Shown: positions 17,941-26,269 of the stretch, piece after piece
Position numbering within the stretch: the stretch's first letter is position 1
Layout: every line of letters begins with the position of its first letter
Source: Oscillospiraceae bacterium
GTDB taxonomy: Bacteria > Bacillota > Clostridia > Oscillospirales > Oscillospiraceae
Direction of reading: 5' to 3'
DNA length: 61,195 nucleotides
NCBI GenBank assembly: GCA_017506735.1
Contig: JAFVMW010000025.1
Location: 1-61,195, forward strand
Program-made: the position numbers and the translations under genes
Notes under the pieces: model-generated
Seen by the model: only the letters and a program-made list of their open reading frames with translations
The model's database searches: none
What the model was told of the DNA's origin: nothing

Positions 17941-18327
17941 TCACTGAAGCAATTCGTCCGACAGCCGCAGAATCTCCGGCGCGATCCGCTGGCGTTCCTT
18001 TCTTAAAACCCTATTGTATATCGGATACGCCAGGGCCACCATCACCAGCCCCAGAACACCCACCAGAATACCGATCACCATTGCCAAAGGCCCCAGCGCC
18101 GCCCCCAGGTCTGTCATGCACAGGCTCATGCCGGTGCCCAGAATCAGGATGCCCACAACGCCCATGGCAATGGAAGCCGCCTGGGCTTTCTGCGTGGCGG
18201 AGTAATGGAGTCTGCGGAGCTGCTCCATCTTGTCCTCCTCTTTGGGGAGGTATTTTTTTCGAATGGCCTCCACCTCCCGCTGCTGCTGGGCGGAGTAGGT
18301 ATATTCAAAGGATTGATTCTGTTCCAT
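17941..18327 (-). CDS. Small two-TM membrane protein, FEYTYSA family (paralogue 1)
   Basis: 128 residues. A soluble N-terminal part carries FEYTYSAQQQ and a REVEAIRKKYLPKEEDK helix. Two membrane segments (about residues 48-95) and a basic helix ending in APEILRLSDEL follow. It is a clear paralogue of 21775-22152. As I recall, such proteins are often labelled dihydropteridine reductase, but nothing here supports an enzyme: no nucleotide-binding motif is visible. It overlaps the upstream gene by 23 bp and is last in the operon. The function is unknown. Confidence 0.75.
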   Translation of the reverse strand: MEQNQSFEYTYSAQQQREVEAIRKKYLPKEEDKMEQLRRLHYSATQKAQAASIAMGVVGILILGTGMSLCMTDLGAALGPLAMVIGILVGVLGLVMVALAYPIYNRVLRKERQRIAPEILRLSDELLQ

Positions 18328-19288
18328 TGTCTTTCTCCTTGTGTAGCTGCTTGATTTCCCGGTTTCCCCGGCGGATCATATAGATGCCGATGCTGACCAC
18401 CGACAGGCAGACGGCGCAGCCGGTGAGGATGTTCATCCCATGCTCCCAGCTTTCTCCGGTGCCAAAGGTATGGAACATACTGGCCTGCAGGGAGAAGATC
18501 GCGAAAAAAGCCTGGGCCAGATTCAGCATCCGGACGGAAGAATCCACGGGACGAGCATGTTTTCTGTCTTTGGCAATAAAAACGAAGGACGTAATGATCT
18601 TATAAAAAGCAAAGAACGCAGTGGTAATCACCAGAATCTCCCCCTGCTCCACTGCCCGGTTCCAGTTGACCATCTGAAACACAAGTCCGATCAGCGTCAG
18701 GTGCATCAGCAGGATCAGAACGCCGCAGAAACGGTAGGCCCTCCACTGAAGCTCCAGCGTCCTGGCCTGCTTTCTGCGGAGGATCTGAAACAGCTGAATC
18801 AGTGCCTGGGCAAGGTTATAAATACCGTCACAGCCGATCCAGGCAGAGCCGTAAACAATACCGGCGCCGATCTTATAGCTGCCGTAGGCAAAGTTGATGA
18901 TCTGATCCCGGTACAGATTCCGGGTAAATTTTCGATCCGAGGGGCGGAGCACAGCGGCAGCCCGGGGATGGTCAGCCATCCACTTGTTTCCGTGCCGCGC
19001 CGCACCGGGAAGCCTGACGCAAAGGGCTGTCAGACAGTAGGCAGACAGGGGATACAGGCAGTAGCCCAAAAGACTGCTTTCCAGTCCGGCAGAAAATACC
19101 CATACAAGCCCCACTGCGCACCCAACGCTCAGAACGGCCAGACAAAGCGGCGGCAGCCCAAAAAGGCGCTTCCAGCCGGACCAGCGGATCATCCTGCTCC
19201 AGCCTTTTCCGCAGAAAGCGGCCGCCGCTTTCCAGCCCTTCCATCGGAGAAACGCGTCCCAGCCCTTTTTGATATCCGGTTTTTCCAT
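18305..19288 (-). CDS. Multi-spanning membrane protein of unknown function
   Basis: 327 residues. A Trp-rich amphipathic N-terminus (repeats of the WKGWK/KGW type) precedes roughly six membrane segments: two at about 50-95, then four after residue 150, separated by a cytoplasmic stretch. No family recognised. AGGAG lies 8 nt before ATG 19288, inside the end of the histidine kinase gene (gap 4 bp), so it is tightly coupled to the two-component system. A role as an accessory sensor or as the effector of the system is possible; this is inference only. Confidence 0.7.
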   Translation of the reverse strand: MEKPDIKKGWDAFLRWKGWKAAAAFCGKGWSRMIRWSGWKRLFGLPPLCLAVLSVGCAVGLVWVFSAGLESSLLGYCLYPLSAYCLTALCVRLPGAARHGNKWMADHPRAAAVLRPSDRKFTRNLYRDQIINFAYGSYKIGAGIVYGSAWIGCDGIYNLAQALIQLFQILRRKQARTLELQWRAYRFCGVLILLMHLTLIGLVFQMVNWNRAVEQGEILVITTAFFAFYKIITSFVFIAKDRKHARPVDSSVRMLNLAQAFFAIFSLQASMFHTFGTGESWEHGMNILTGCAVCLSVVSIGIYMIRRGNREIKQLHKEKDNGTESIL

Positions 19289-19292
19289 GTAC

Positions 19293-20360
19293 TTATCTCC
19301 TGAATTTCACGGTAAAGGTACTTCCCTGCCCATAGATGCTCTGGACACCGATTTCGCCGCCCAGAATATCTACCACACGCTTCACCAGCGCCAGTCCCAG
19401 TCCGTTGCCTTGGGTGGCATGGGAGGTATCGCCCTGATAGAATTTTTCGAAAATATGCTGGCCCACCTCCGATTTGATGCCGCAGCCGGTATCCCTTACG
19501 GAAACCACCACCAGCTCCCCCTCCGTTTTCAGACTGACGCCGATGGTTCCCTGCTCCGGAGTGAATTTGACCGCGTTGGAGAACAGATTATTCCACACAA
19601 GGCTCAGAAGCTCCGCATCCGACCGGATGCGGACATCGTCTTCGATCTCTGTTTCAATGTTCAGGCCCTTCTTTTCCCAGATATCCTCAAACTGCAGCAG
19701 GTTTTCGCAGAGCTGCTCTCCCAGATCGTATTCATCCAGCTTGGGAAAAATCTGCTGATTTTCCAGCTTGTTCAGCTTCAGAATGTTGGTAATCAGCGCT
19801 GCCAGCCGCCGGGAGCTGTGGGAAATGGCTTTCGCGTACTCAATCCGTTCTTCCTCAGAGATTCCAGGCTTTTGCAGCATGGTGGCGTAGTTGCCCATGA
19901 CCGCCAGAGGGGTTTTCAGCTCGTGGGACACATTGGCGATAAAGTCGGTGCGCAGCGTCTCGGTTCCCTGCAATTCCGCTGTCATCTTGTTGAGACAGCC
20001 GATGATCTCATTGAAGCCGGTCTCTCCGGCGAATTCCTTCACCGGAGCGATGCGGACAGAGAAATCTCCCTGCATCACCTGATCCAGCGCGGCCAGGATC
20101 TGCTTCACAGGCCGCTCCACCATCTGCTTCCGCCGGATATAATCGATGGTGCCGGAAAGGACGGTGAGCAGAAGCACATTTCCAAAGGTCAGCTTGGCCG
20201 CCTCGTCGATATTGTCCTTGGTAAGCACAAGATCCATGGAATTTGCCAGAGTCCGTACAAAAAGCATCATACAGCAGGTAACCACAAAGGCCACCATCAG
20301 GAAAAACACCAGATAATTATTCACTGCACGCAGAAGCTGCTTGTACTTGGTCCTTTTCAC
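19293..20360 (-). CDS. Membrane sensor histidine kinase
   Basis: 355 residues. Two membrane helices (about 12-35 and 55-75) flank a very short extracytoplasmic loop. A HAMP-like linker, the dimerisation/phosphoacceptor motif SHELKTPL (His near residue 145) and a complete ATPase domain follow: N box NNLFSNAVKF, G1 box DTGCGI, F box FEKFYQ, G2 box GNGLGLAL. The short sensory loop suggests it reads signals in the membrane or through partner membrane proteins, of which this operon has five. ATG 20360 overlaps the response regulator stop by 4 bp. Confidence 0.92.
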   Translation of the reverse strand: MKRTKYKQLLRAVNNYLVFFLMVAFVVTCCMMLFVRTLANSMDLVLTKDNIDEAAKLTFGNVLLLTVLSGTIDYIRRKQMVERPVKQILAALDQVMQGDFSVRIAPVKEFAGETGFNEIIGCLNKMTAELQGTETLRTDFIANVSHELKTPLAVMGNYATMLQKPGISEEERIEYAKAISHSSRRLAALITNILKLNKLENQQIFPKLDEYDLGEQLCENLLQFEDIWEKKGLNIETEIEDDVRIRSDAELLSLVWNNLFSNAVKFTPEQGTIGVSLKTEGELVVVSVRDTGCGIKSEVGQHIFEKFYQGDTSHATQGNGLGLALVKRVVDILGGEIGVQSIYGQGSTFTVKFRR

Positions 20361-21028
20361 CTGATCACCGCCTTGTAGCCCAGACCATGGACGGTCTTGA
20401 TTTCAAAGTCCTCACAGCCGGAAAGCTTTGCGCGAAGCTTTGTCATGTACACATCCACCGCTCTGGGGGCGGTATTGGTATCCGCGTCCCAGAATTCATC
20501 CATCAGCTGCTGCCGGGTGAAGGTTTTCTTTGGATAACTCAGCAGCTTATAGAGAATGTTGAATTCCCGGTTGGTAAGACCAATCTCTTCCTCTCCCAGC
20601 ATGGCGGTATGCTCGTCCATATCCATGGAGAAGCTGCCCACCTCCAGCTTTCGGGAGGAAGAAATCCTGGCCCGGCGCAGCAGCGCGCCGATCCGAAGGA
20701 ACAGTTCATCCAGATCAATGGGCTTGACCATGTAGTCATCCACGCCGATCCGGTAGCCCCACTGCTTGGAGGCAAAATCATCCCGGGCTGTCATAAACAG
20801 GATCGGAATGTTTTCATTCAGCGACCGCACCGTTTTGACAAACTCAAAGCCATCGATACCGGGCATCATAATATCCGATACGATCAGATCAAACATACGG
20901 TCATACATGGCATCATAGGCCTCGCTGGCGCCCAGGCAGCCCGTTGCTTTGTATCCGCTGGAATTCAGGAAGGCGCATACTGTATGGTTTAAGTCCCGGT
21001 CGTCCTCCACCACTAAAATATGAAACAT
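20357..21028 (-). CDS. OmpR/PhoB family response regulator
   Basis: 223 residues. The receiver domain (about 1-115) has the acidic pocket VEDD, the phosphoacceptor Asp in LIVSDIMMPG, T in FMTARD and K in VKP. A winged-helix DNA-binding domain (about 125-223) ends with the typical VHGLGYKAV. ATG 21028 is chosen because GGAGG lies 7 nt upstream; 34 further in-frame codons upstream lack a ribosome site. It is the partner of the histidine kinase that follows by ATGA overlap. The direct-repeat element found upstream of two operons (17873-17908, 22899-22935) is a candidate binding site. Confidence 0.93.
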   Translation of the reverse strand: MFHILVVEDDRDLNHTVCAFLNSSGYKATGCLGASEAYDAMYDRMFDLIVSDIMMPGIDGFEFVKTVRSLNENIPILFMTARDDFASKQWGYRIGVDDYMVKPIDLDELFLRIGALLRRARISSSRKLEVGSFSMDMDEHTAMLGEEEIGLTNREFNILYKLLSYPKKTFTRQQLMDEFWDADTNTAPRAVDVYMTKLRAKLSGCEDFEIKTVHGLGYKAVIR

Positions 21029-21106
21029 GGTCCAACCTCCAAAGCCAGATTTTCTCCAAGTGTAGCATAGATATGTTAAAGTTTTGTTTACGTTCGCACA
21101 TAATAA

Positions 21107-21135
21107 CGCCCATGAGAAAAAATTTCTCATGGGCG
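21107..21135. terminator. Perfect 29-bp hairpin between the membrane protein and regulator genes
   Basis: CGCCCATGAGAAA and TTTCTCATGGGCG form a 13-bp stem with a 3-base loop, between the 194-aa gene and the response regulator. No T run follows on the minus strand, so it may act as a partial terminator or RNA-processing site within the operon. Confidence 0.55.
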
Positions 21136-21145
21136 CGGCGCTTTT

Positions 21146-21730
21146 TTATTTCTTGGGCGTCCGGTATCCGGCAAAGATCATACCGACCGTCAGAACCACC
21201 ACCAGGGCGCAGAAGCCGCAGGCGATCACAGGGATATTGGTCAGCGTGGTGCTCTTCACAAACGCAGAGGCCATCATCATAAAGAACAGCATGGCGTTTG
21301 TCAGAATCAGACCGGGGATCATACGCTGCATGGGCTGCAGACCGCGGCAAACAGGAACTACCGAGGAAATGAACACAATGTCCGCAGCGATGGCGATGAA
21401 CAGCATATCGGTAAAGTAGGGGTTGGGGATGTAGCCGGGATTGAACCGCTGGCCTGCCCAGGTCAGCAGGAGGATCCAGACAAGGTAAACCACCATCAGG
21501 ATCAGCGACACAATGTAGCTGCTGATAACATCCGCAACCGCGCTGGATTCCTGATCCGCTTCGGGGAAATTCTTAAAAATGCAGAAGAAGGGAACGATTG
21601 CCGCGCACACGCCCACCAGCTGAATGGCATCTCCGGAGGTCAGGGTACGGTAGGAAGCCAGCACCAGCAGAACCATCGCCGGAATGGACATACGGACTTT
21701 TCTGAGTTTTTGCGTTACCAGAGTGATCAT
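21146..21730 (-). CDS. Six-TM membrane protein of unknown function
   Basis: 194 residues, mostly hydrophobic, with about six membrane segments and short loops; the N-terminus is basic (MITLVTQKLRKVR). I recognise no family. It sits between the small FEYTYSA paralogue and the response regulator, in the same direction as the rest of the operon. A hairpin after it may reduce read-through into the regulator genes. Confidence 0.7.
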   Translation of the reverse strand: MITLVTQKLRKVRMSIPAMVLLVLASYRTLTSGDAIQLVGVCAAIVPFFCIFKNFPEADQESSAVADVISSYIVSLILMVVYLVWILLLTWAGQRFNPGYIPNPYFTDMLFIAIAADIVFISSVVPVCRGLQPMQRMIPGLILTNAMLFFMMMASAFVKSTTLTNIPVIACGFCALVVVLTVGMIFAGYRTPKK

Positions 21731-21774
21731 ATGTAGTTTCCTCCTGTTTCTTTGATAGAGCTATTATACTTTAA

Positions 21775-22152
21775 TTATTCCCCGAAAGCAAGTTCTTCTG
21801 TCAAACGCAGAATTTCAGGGGCGATTTTGTCCCGATCCTGTTTTATGATGTGGTTGTAAATGGGATACGTTGCCGCTACTCCGGCAAGACCGATACAGCC
21901 GATTGCAATCCCCGGCAAAAACAGGCTTCCGGCCCAAACCATGCAGCAGCTCATGCCCAATCCCAGAACCAGGGTATGCAGAATGCCGTGGAGCAGGAAT
22001 ACTGCCGTTCCCCGTCTGGTCACGCCTGCATCCAGGGCACGAAGCTGATCCAGCTTTGTCACTTCTTTGGGCAGATATTTCTCCCGGATCTTCAAAACCT
22101 CGCTCTGCCGGGGCGCAGAATAGGTATACTCAAATACTTCCTTCTCAGTCAA
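21775..22152 (-). CDS. Small two-TM membrane protein, FEYTYSA family (paralogue 2)
   Basis: About 125 residues, paralogous to 17941-18327: same FEYTYSA opening, REKYLPKE helix, two membrane spans and APEILRLTEEL end. I place the start at TTG 22152, because CTGGAG lies 9 nt upstream and the resulting N-terminus matches the length of the paralogue. A TTG at 22161 would sit almost on the ribosome site. The pair bracketing one operon suggests duplication within the operon or a heteromeric complex. The function is unknown. Confidence 0.7.
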   Translation of the reverse strand: MTEKEVFEYTYSAPRQSEVLKIREKYLPKEVTKLDQLRALDAGVTRRGTAVFLLHGILHTLVLGLGMSCCMVWAGSLFLPGIAIGCIGLAGVAATYPIYNHIIKQDRDKIAPEILRLTEELAFGE

Positions 22153-22171
22153 GGGGATCAACTCCAGATCA

Positions 22172-22537
22172 TCACTTCAGACCCAGGAACATGGGAATCA
22201 GCATCAGCAGCAGAACAATGCCAACGATGCCCACCAGAATACCGGGCAGCATCAGCTTCCAGACCATGATCATGCACATACCCACACCCAGCACCAGGGC
22301 AGAAAACACGCCGTACAGAACCTTACCGGCAAGCTTCCAGTTGATCTTGATTTTCCGGCCGGAACGAATCCAGGCAACAACGGACTGAACCAGCAGAACG
22401 ACGGCGCCGATGGCGGTGCAAACGACACCGGGCTTGAACGCGTTCCACTCAGGCAGCAGGCACATGCACATGCCCAGGGCAAACAGCAGACCGCCGACGG
22501 TGCCAACGATCAGATTCACAAATGCAGACTTCTTCAT
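22172..22537 (-). CDS. Small four-TM membrane protein
   Basis: 121 residues arranged as two hairpins of membrane helices separated by a basic loop (SGRKIKINWK). Each half has a GMCM motif (LGMCMCLL and VGMCMIMV), indicating internal duplication. No family recognised. It is the second gene of the operon, followed 19 bp later by the FEYTYSA paralogue. Confidence 0.7.
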   Translation of the reverse strand: MKKSAFVNLIVGTVGGLLFALGMCMCLLPEWNAFKPGVVCTAIGAVVLLVQSVVAWIRSGRKIKINWKLAGKVLYGVFSALVLGVGMCMIMVWKLMLPGILVGIVGIVLLLMLIPMFLGLK

Positions 22538-22563
22538 GCTTCTATTCTCCTTATGTATGTTTC

Positions 22564-22842
22564 TCAGCGGCGCTTACCGGCATTGCGGCTTGCTTCCAGA
22601 CTTGCTTCGATTCTTGCCTTCTGGGCGGACTCCCGGGATTTCTGATCCTCAGCGATACGGGCCTTTGCTTCCGCAACGGTTTCGCCGTCCCTGGTCAGGA
22701 ACTTGCCCACAAACTGATCGGTCATCTTGTTGAAGCCGTCCACAACACCGGACTCGATCTTCTGATAGCCGGTAACAACGCCATCCTCGATCTTCTCCAG
22801 GCCATCGGTGATCTTCTCGGTAATCTCATTCATTTTTGACAT
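22564..22842 (-). CDS. Small helical cytoplasmic protein
   Basis: 92 residues, starting at ATG 22842 with AAGGAG 9 nt upstream. The first half repeats a short helical unit (GLEKIEDGVV, GYQKIESGVV, GFNKMTDQFV). The second half is a charged helix (AEAKARIAEDQKSRESAQ) ending KRR. There is no signal or membrane segment. It is the first gene of the eight-gene operon. The function is unknown; the repeated amphipathic helices suggest a scaffold or membrane-surface protein. Confidence 0.7.
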   Translation of the reverse strand: MSKMNEITEKITDGLEKIEDGVVTGYQKIESGVVDGFNKMTDQFVGKFLTRDGETVAEAKARIAEDQKSRESAQKARIEASLEASRNAGKRR

Positions 22843-22898
22843 ATTGATTGACTCCTTTTGTTTCATTTGATGGCGTCATTTTACTGCAGCGTTGCTTC

Positions 22899-22935
22899 CA
22901 AAATGCTTATCTTATGTTTCTGAAATATTAAAAAG
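22899..22935 (-). promoter_or_regulatory. Shared upstream element, copy 2
   Basis: Same sequence as 17873-17908 apart from a few bases (TTTTTAATATTTC-A-GAAACATAAG on the minus strand). It lies 57 bp upstream of the first gene of the two-component operon, and also in the divergent control region of the 23018 gene. Confidence 0.5.
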
Positions 22936-23017
22936 CAGAAGCACAGGAAATATTTTCTTTCAAACACCTCCATGCCGTGCTATAATGAACCCAGAACTGT
23001 TGAAAGGTGGATTTCCT

Positions 23018-23875
23018 ATGGGTAAAAAAAGAAACGGGTCGATCCAGCAGACCATGCACCGGTATCCTTATCTGATTGGCCTTCTCACTTTTGGTGCCAT
23101 CACCGGCATTGTTCAGGTGCTGGTCATTCTGGATTGCTTTTTCCCACTGCTGGAATATGCTCCGGATGCTGTCAGCAGTGTTATGTCTACCTGTAGTGAG
23201 GTTCTGGCAGGCCTTTACGGCATCACCCTGACAGGCTACATCTTTTTTGCCGACCGGTTCAAGGACACCTCCCAGGAGGATGAAAGCCTCTACGACGCAG
23301 TTCAGGCCCTGCTGATCCGTTACAATCATCTGGCAGGCTTCATCTCTCTGATGTGCCTGGTCTGCACCGTGCTGGCGGAGGGAATCGTTCTCTACGGCAC
23401 CAATACCCTGCTGTCCGACGGACTGTATCGCTTCTGGATCAATGAAACACTGCTTTTGAGCTTCGGCACCTTTAATCTGATCCTGTATTTTGTCATCAGC
23501 GTTCTGGACCCGCACAAGATAGCCCGGATCAGCAATCAGAAAAAGTCCAAAATCAGCGAAGATTCCACCGCTGGCGATATCGAGGAATTCATGGCTGTCT
23601 GGGGAGAGATCGAGGACAATCTGCTGGCCCTCCGGGAGGAGCTGATCAGCAAAATGCGTTTTATTCCAGGCGCCAATGCCAAAGGAAAGCCTCAAATGGT
23701 GCAGACCCTGGAAGTATTGCGCAACTATGGCCGCATCAATATGAACCTCTGGCGCAAGCTGGACAAGCTGCGGCAGTATCATAATCTCAGCCTCCACGAT
23801 GTGAATATGGCAGTATCCCAGGAAATGTGCGAGCTGGCAAAAAATGTCCTTTCCGAGCTGAAAAACAAAAAGTAA
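23018..23875 (+). CDS. Four-TM membrane protein with cytoplasmic helical domain
   Basis: 285 residues. Four membrane segments (about 15-40, 55-85, 110-135, 148-170) precede a soluble, charged helical domain of about 115 residues ending in K-rich sequence. No family recognised. The start at 23018 is supported by AAAGGTGG. It is transcribed divergently from the two-component operon and shares its 175-bp control region, so joint regulation is possible. Confidence 0.7.
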   Translation: MGKKRNGSIQQTMHRYPYLIGLLTFGAITGIVQVLVILDCFFPLLEYAPDAVSSVMSTCSEVLAGLYGITLTGYIFFADRFKDTSQEDESLYDAVQALLIRYNHLAGFISLMCLVCTVLAEGIVLYGTNTLLSDGLYRFWINETLLLSFGTFNLILYFVISVLDPHKIARISNQKKSKISEDSTAGDIEEFMAVWGEIEDNLLALREELISKMRFIPGANAKGKPQMVQTLEVLRNYGRINMNLWRKLDKLRQYHNLSLHDVNMAVSQEMCELAKNVLSELKNKK

Positions 23876-24175
23876 AGAATGCTGTAACAACAAGGTTATG
23901 CGGTGGGTCGTTTATCGCCCACCGCAGTTCTGTATTATTTCTCCCATCAAATGTCCATCGGACGTTTCCATTATAGACCGTCGAGAATACCCTTGTGAAT
24001 CCCCGGAATTCCACCTTGCAGAAGATGGCCGGAAACGACTGACAGAAGGAGCATCTGCTTTCCCTGGCCGGTGTGTACCGACCCAGAAAAGTACTATAGC
24101 ACTGGGCTTGCCCATATGTCAGCGGAAGGCTGCTCCGCAGGAAAGACGATCTGTTCTTCACAGATAATTCGTCAG
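23876..24175. other. Intergenic stretch with one hairpin
   Basis: About 300 bp without a convincing gene. A perfect hairpin GCGGTGGG/CCCACCGC at 23900-23925 probably ends the upstream transcript, though it lacks a clear T run. The rest shows only short open frames on both strands without ribosome sites. Confidence 0.6.
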
Positions 24176-24210
24176 ATTATACTTGAAATTATTATAATTT
24201 GAAGTATAAT
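24176..24210. promoter_or_regulatory. 35-bp near-perfect palindrome upstream of the DUF234 ATPase
   Basis: ATTATACTT-G-AAATTAT-T-ATAATTT-G-AAGTATAAT: every paired position is complementary except the G/G pair. It lies 28 bp before the start codon and covers the likely -10 region, so it is a strong operator candidate. The ATPase may bind it itself, but it has no obvious HTH except a possible one in the linker region. Confidence 0.65.
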
Positions 24211-24237
24211 AACTCTAAGAAAGCGAGGCGATTGTCA

Positions 24238-25629
24238 ATGAAGCAGTTTGTAGACCGGGAGCAGGAGATGGAAACCCTGCAAAGTGAATATGAAAGAGAC
24301 GGCAGTGCCCTGGTTGTGCTGTACGGACGGCGGAGGGTCGGCAAAACCACACTGATTTCCGAGTTTATCAAGGGCAAAAAAGCACTCTTCTTTTTGGCCA
24401 GCGAGGAAGCGGAGGCGCAGAACCGGAATGCATTCCGGGAGAAGGTTGCGGAATTCATCGACAGCGATCTGCTGCGCAGCGCCGATATCAAAAGCTGGGA
24501 TGTGCTGTTCAAGGCAATCATGGAAACCAGCTTTGACAGCAAGCCTGTGATCGTGCTGGACGAATTTCAGTATTTAGGCAAGGCGAATCCTGCCTTCCCC
24601 TCTATTTTCCAGCGGATTTGGGAGGAGATCCTGAAAGACAGGTCTGTTATGGTCATCCTCTGCGGCTCCCTGATTTCCATGATGGAGTCCCAGACCCTGG
24701 CCTATGGCAGTCCCCTCTATGGCAGACGGACGGCACAGATCCGGCTGAAGCAGATTCCTTTCGGCTACTACCATGCGTTCTTTCCCAGCAAAAGTCGGCG
24801 AGAGCTGATTGAGATGTACGCCGTCACCGGCGGTGTTCCCAAATACATTGAGCTGTTTTCCGAGAGTAAGGACATTTACAGTGCCATTCAGAAGTGCGTT
24901 CTGAACCGGTCCGGCTATTTGTACGACGAACCGCGCTTCCTGCTGCAGCAAGAGGTCAGCGAGGTAGGCAGCTATTTCTCCATCATCCGGGCCATTGCCG
25001 CAGGCAACACAAAGCTGTCCGCCATTGCCAGTATTCTGGAAACGAAAGCCACCAGCCTGACCAAGTATCTGAAGACCCTGATTGATCTGGACATTCTGGA
25101 ACGGGAGGTTCCCGTCACCGAGGATCATCCGGAAAAGAGCAAGAAGGGGCTGTACAAGATCAGGGACAACTATCTGCGGTTTTGGTTTGCCTTTGTCTAT
25201 CCCAACATGAGCTTCATCGAAAGCGGACACAGCCGTATTGTAATGAACAAAATCAGAAACAGTCTGGTGAAAAATCACATTGCGTTCGTGTATGAGGATG
25301 TCTGCAGGGAGCGGATGTGGGATTTGAACGCCGAGGATTTCTGGCCTTTCCATTTCACGAAGCTGGGAAGGTTTTGGGATTCCAGGGACGAAATCGATAT
25401 TGTCGCCCTTGACCCGGAGGGAAAAAATCTGATCCTGGGCGAGTGCAAATACTGGTCTGAGCCTGTGGGTGTCAGTGTTCTGCGGAACCTGGAAGCCAAG
25501 GCCAGCGCCGTAGCATGGGAACGGGATCGGCGGAAGGTCTGGTATGTACTGTTCAGCGCATCCGGCTTTACCCAGGAGCTAATTGACGAAGCCGCATCCA
25601 GAACGGATCTGGAATTGTGTGTGGAGTGA
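24238..25629 (+). CDS. DUF234/archaeal-ATPase-type P-loop protein with nuclease-like C-terminus
   Basis: 463 residues. The N-terminal P-loop ATPase of the PF01637 type has Walker A YGRRRVGKTTL (residues 22-32), Walker B VIVLDEFQYL (about 102-111) and sensor ILCGS. A winged-helix-like linker (about 250-300; LSAIASILETKATSLTKYLKTL) follows. The DUF234 C-terminus (about 330-440) carries a restriction-endonuclease-like core: RDEIDIVALD followed by LGECKYW, i.e. a D...E-x-K pattern. Family members are common, often mobile and of uncertain role; DNA handling or defence has been suspected. It stands alone behind a palindromic operator, next to decayed mobile elements. Confidence 0.85.
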   Translation: MKQFVDREQEMETLQSEYERDGSALVVLYGRRRVGKTTLISEFIKGKKALFFLASEEAEAQNRNAFREKVAEFIDSDLLRSADIKSWDVLFKAIMETSFDSKPVIVLDEFQYLGKANPAFPSIFQRIWEEILKDRSVMVILCGSLISMMESQTLAYGSPLYGRRTAQIRLKQIPFGYYHAFFPSKSRRELIEMYAVTGGVPKYIELFSESKDIYSAIQKCVLNRSGYLYDEPRFLLQQEVSEVGSYFSIIRAIAAGNTKLSAIASILETKATSLTKYLKTLIDLDILEREVPVTEDHPEKSKKGLYKIRDNYLRFWFAFVYPNMSFIESGHSRIVMNKIRNSLVKNHIAFVYEDVCRERMWDLNAEDFWPFHFTKLGRFWDSRDEIDIVALDPEGKNLILGECKYWSEPVGVSVLRNLEAKASAVAWERDRRKVWYVLFSASGFTQELIDEAASRTDLELCVE

Positions 25630-26136
25630 TTCCTTATGGCACAATATATAGCAGATTCATGCGTGGCTCTGCCATAACGCTCTACATCCATTTGGATTAC
25701 AGCTCCAAGCCTTCGAAGCCCATTTTTGACAAGATCGCTGGAGAAGCGAGAAAAACTACGTAAAATCAAAAAAGAACTCGCAAACATGGAAGAAATCCCA
25801 CATTTGCGAGTTCATATGTTGGCAAATACTGCACAATTTGATGCAATACAACGCACTTTGGATCAGCGTTGCATTTATTAAACTGCTGAAAGCTTAATAG
25901 CATTTTCCGAATTTGAAAGCGCAGCAACGACTATCCAAATAATATCACCCGTTCTGGCAGCTTCCTCTCGCTTTCAAACACGCAGTTATTGCGTAAGATA
26001 TTTTGTTTCTATTCAGTAGCCACATGAAATCATCACTTTTCTACATGGCAAAATGACGAACAAGCTGTCCTATTTCGGTCTGCATGATAATCGGGGTCAT
26101 ACTGCCATGATGGAGCTGAGAATCCTGCCGGAATAC
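25630..26136. other. Decayed intergenic region next to broken toxin
   Basis: About 500 bp without an intact gene and visibly more AT-rich than its neighbours. A hairpin GAACTCGCAAA/TTTGCGAGTTC at 25774-25813 may act as a terminator. An uninterrupted plus-strand frame from about 25673 to 25880, containing LEKREKLRKIKKELANMEEI, lacks a start codon and looks like a coding remnant I cannot name. The last part carries the direct repeat also seen at 27194. Confidence 0.5.
26008..26060 (+). repeat. 53-bp direct repeat, copy 1
   Basis: Begins TCTATTCAGTAGCCACATGA and ends AAAATGACGAA. It matches 27194-27246 over its full length with a handful of substitutions, in the same orientation. Together they bracket the AbiEi antitoxin and the broken toxin. 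Copy 2 lies just before the IS66 remnant, so these may be leftovers of insertion-sequence ends. Confidence 0.65.
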
Positions 26137-26269
26137 CATATCTGGACTTTTCCAAACGGCGCAGGAATTCTTCCTGGCAAAAGAGTTGCAGACACAGTTG
26201 GTGACTTCTTCCGCTTGCAGCCGCTTTATTTTTCAGTCTTGCCAGTACAGATGCTGCCTTATCAGCCAT
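26033..26269 (-). pseudogene. abiEii: Truncated AbiEii toxin
   Basis: The first 44 codons (MADKAASVLARLKNKA... to LEKSRY) look like the N-terminus of AbiEii nucleotidyltransferase toxins. The remainder, up to a stop at 26033, is unrelated sequence that runs into the repeat at 26008-26060. The nucleotidyltransferase core (KGG and DxD region) is absent. A full toxin is about 280-300 residues, so this is a remnant. It overlaps the antitoxin end by 8 bp (ATGGCTGA), the usual arrangement in abiEi-abiEii operons. The break point is near 26137. Confidence 0.7.

Noticed and set aside
17941-18327. Dihydropteridine reductase
   Set aside because: As I recall, this label is often attached to this family, but the protein is a 128-residue two-TM protein without a nucleotide-binding motif.
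25673-25880. Possible small gene on the plus strand before the broken toxin
   Set aside because: Open frame with a helical, charged stretch but no start codon with a ribosome site and no recognisable family; listed only as a decayed region.
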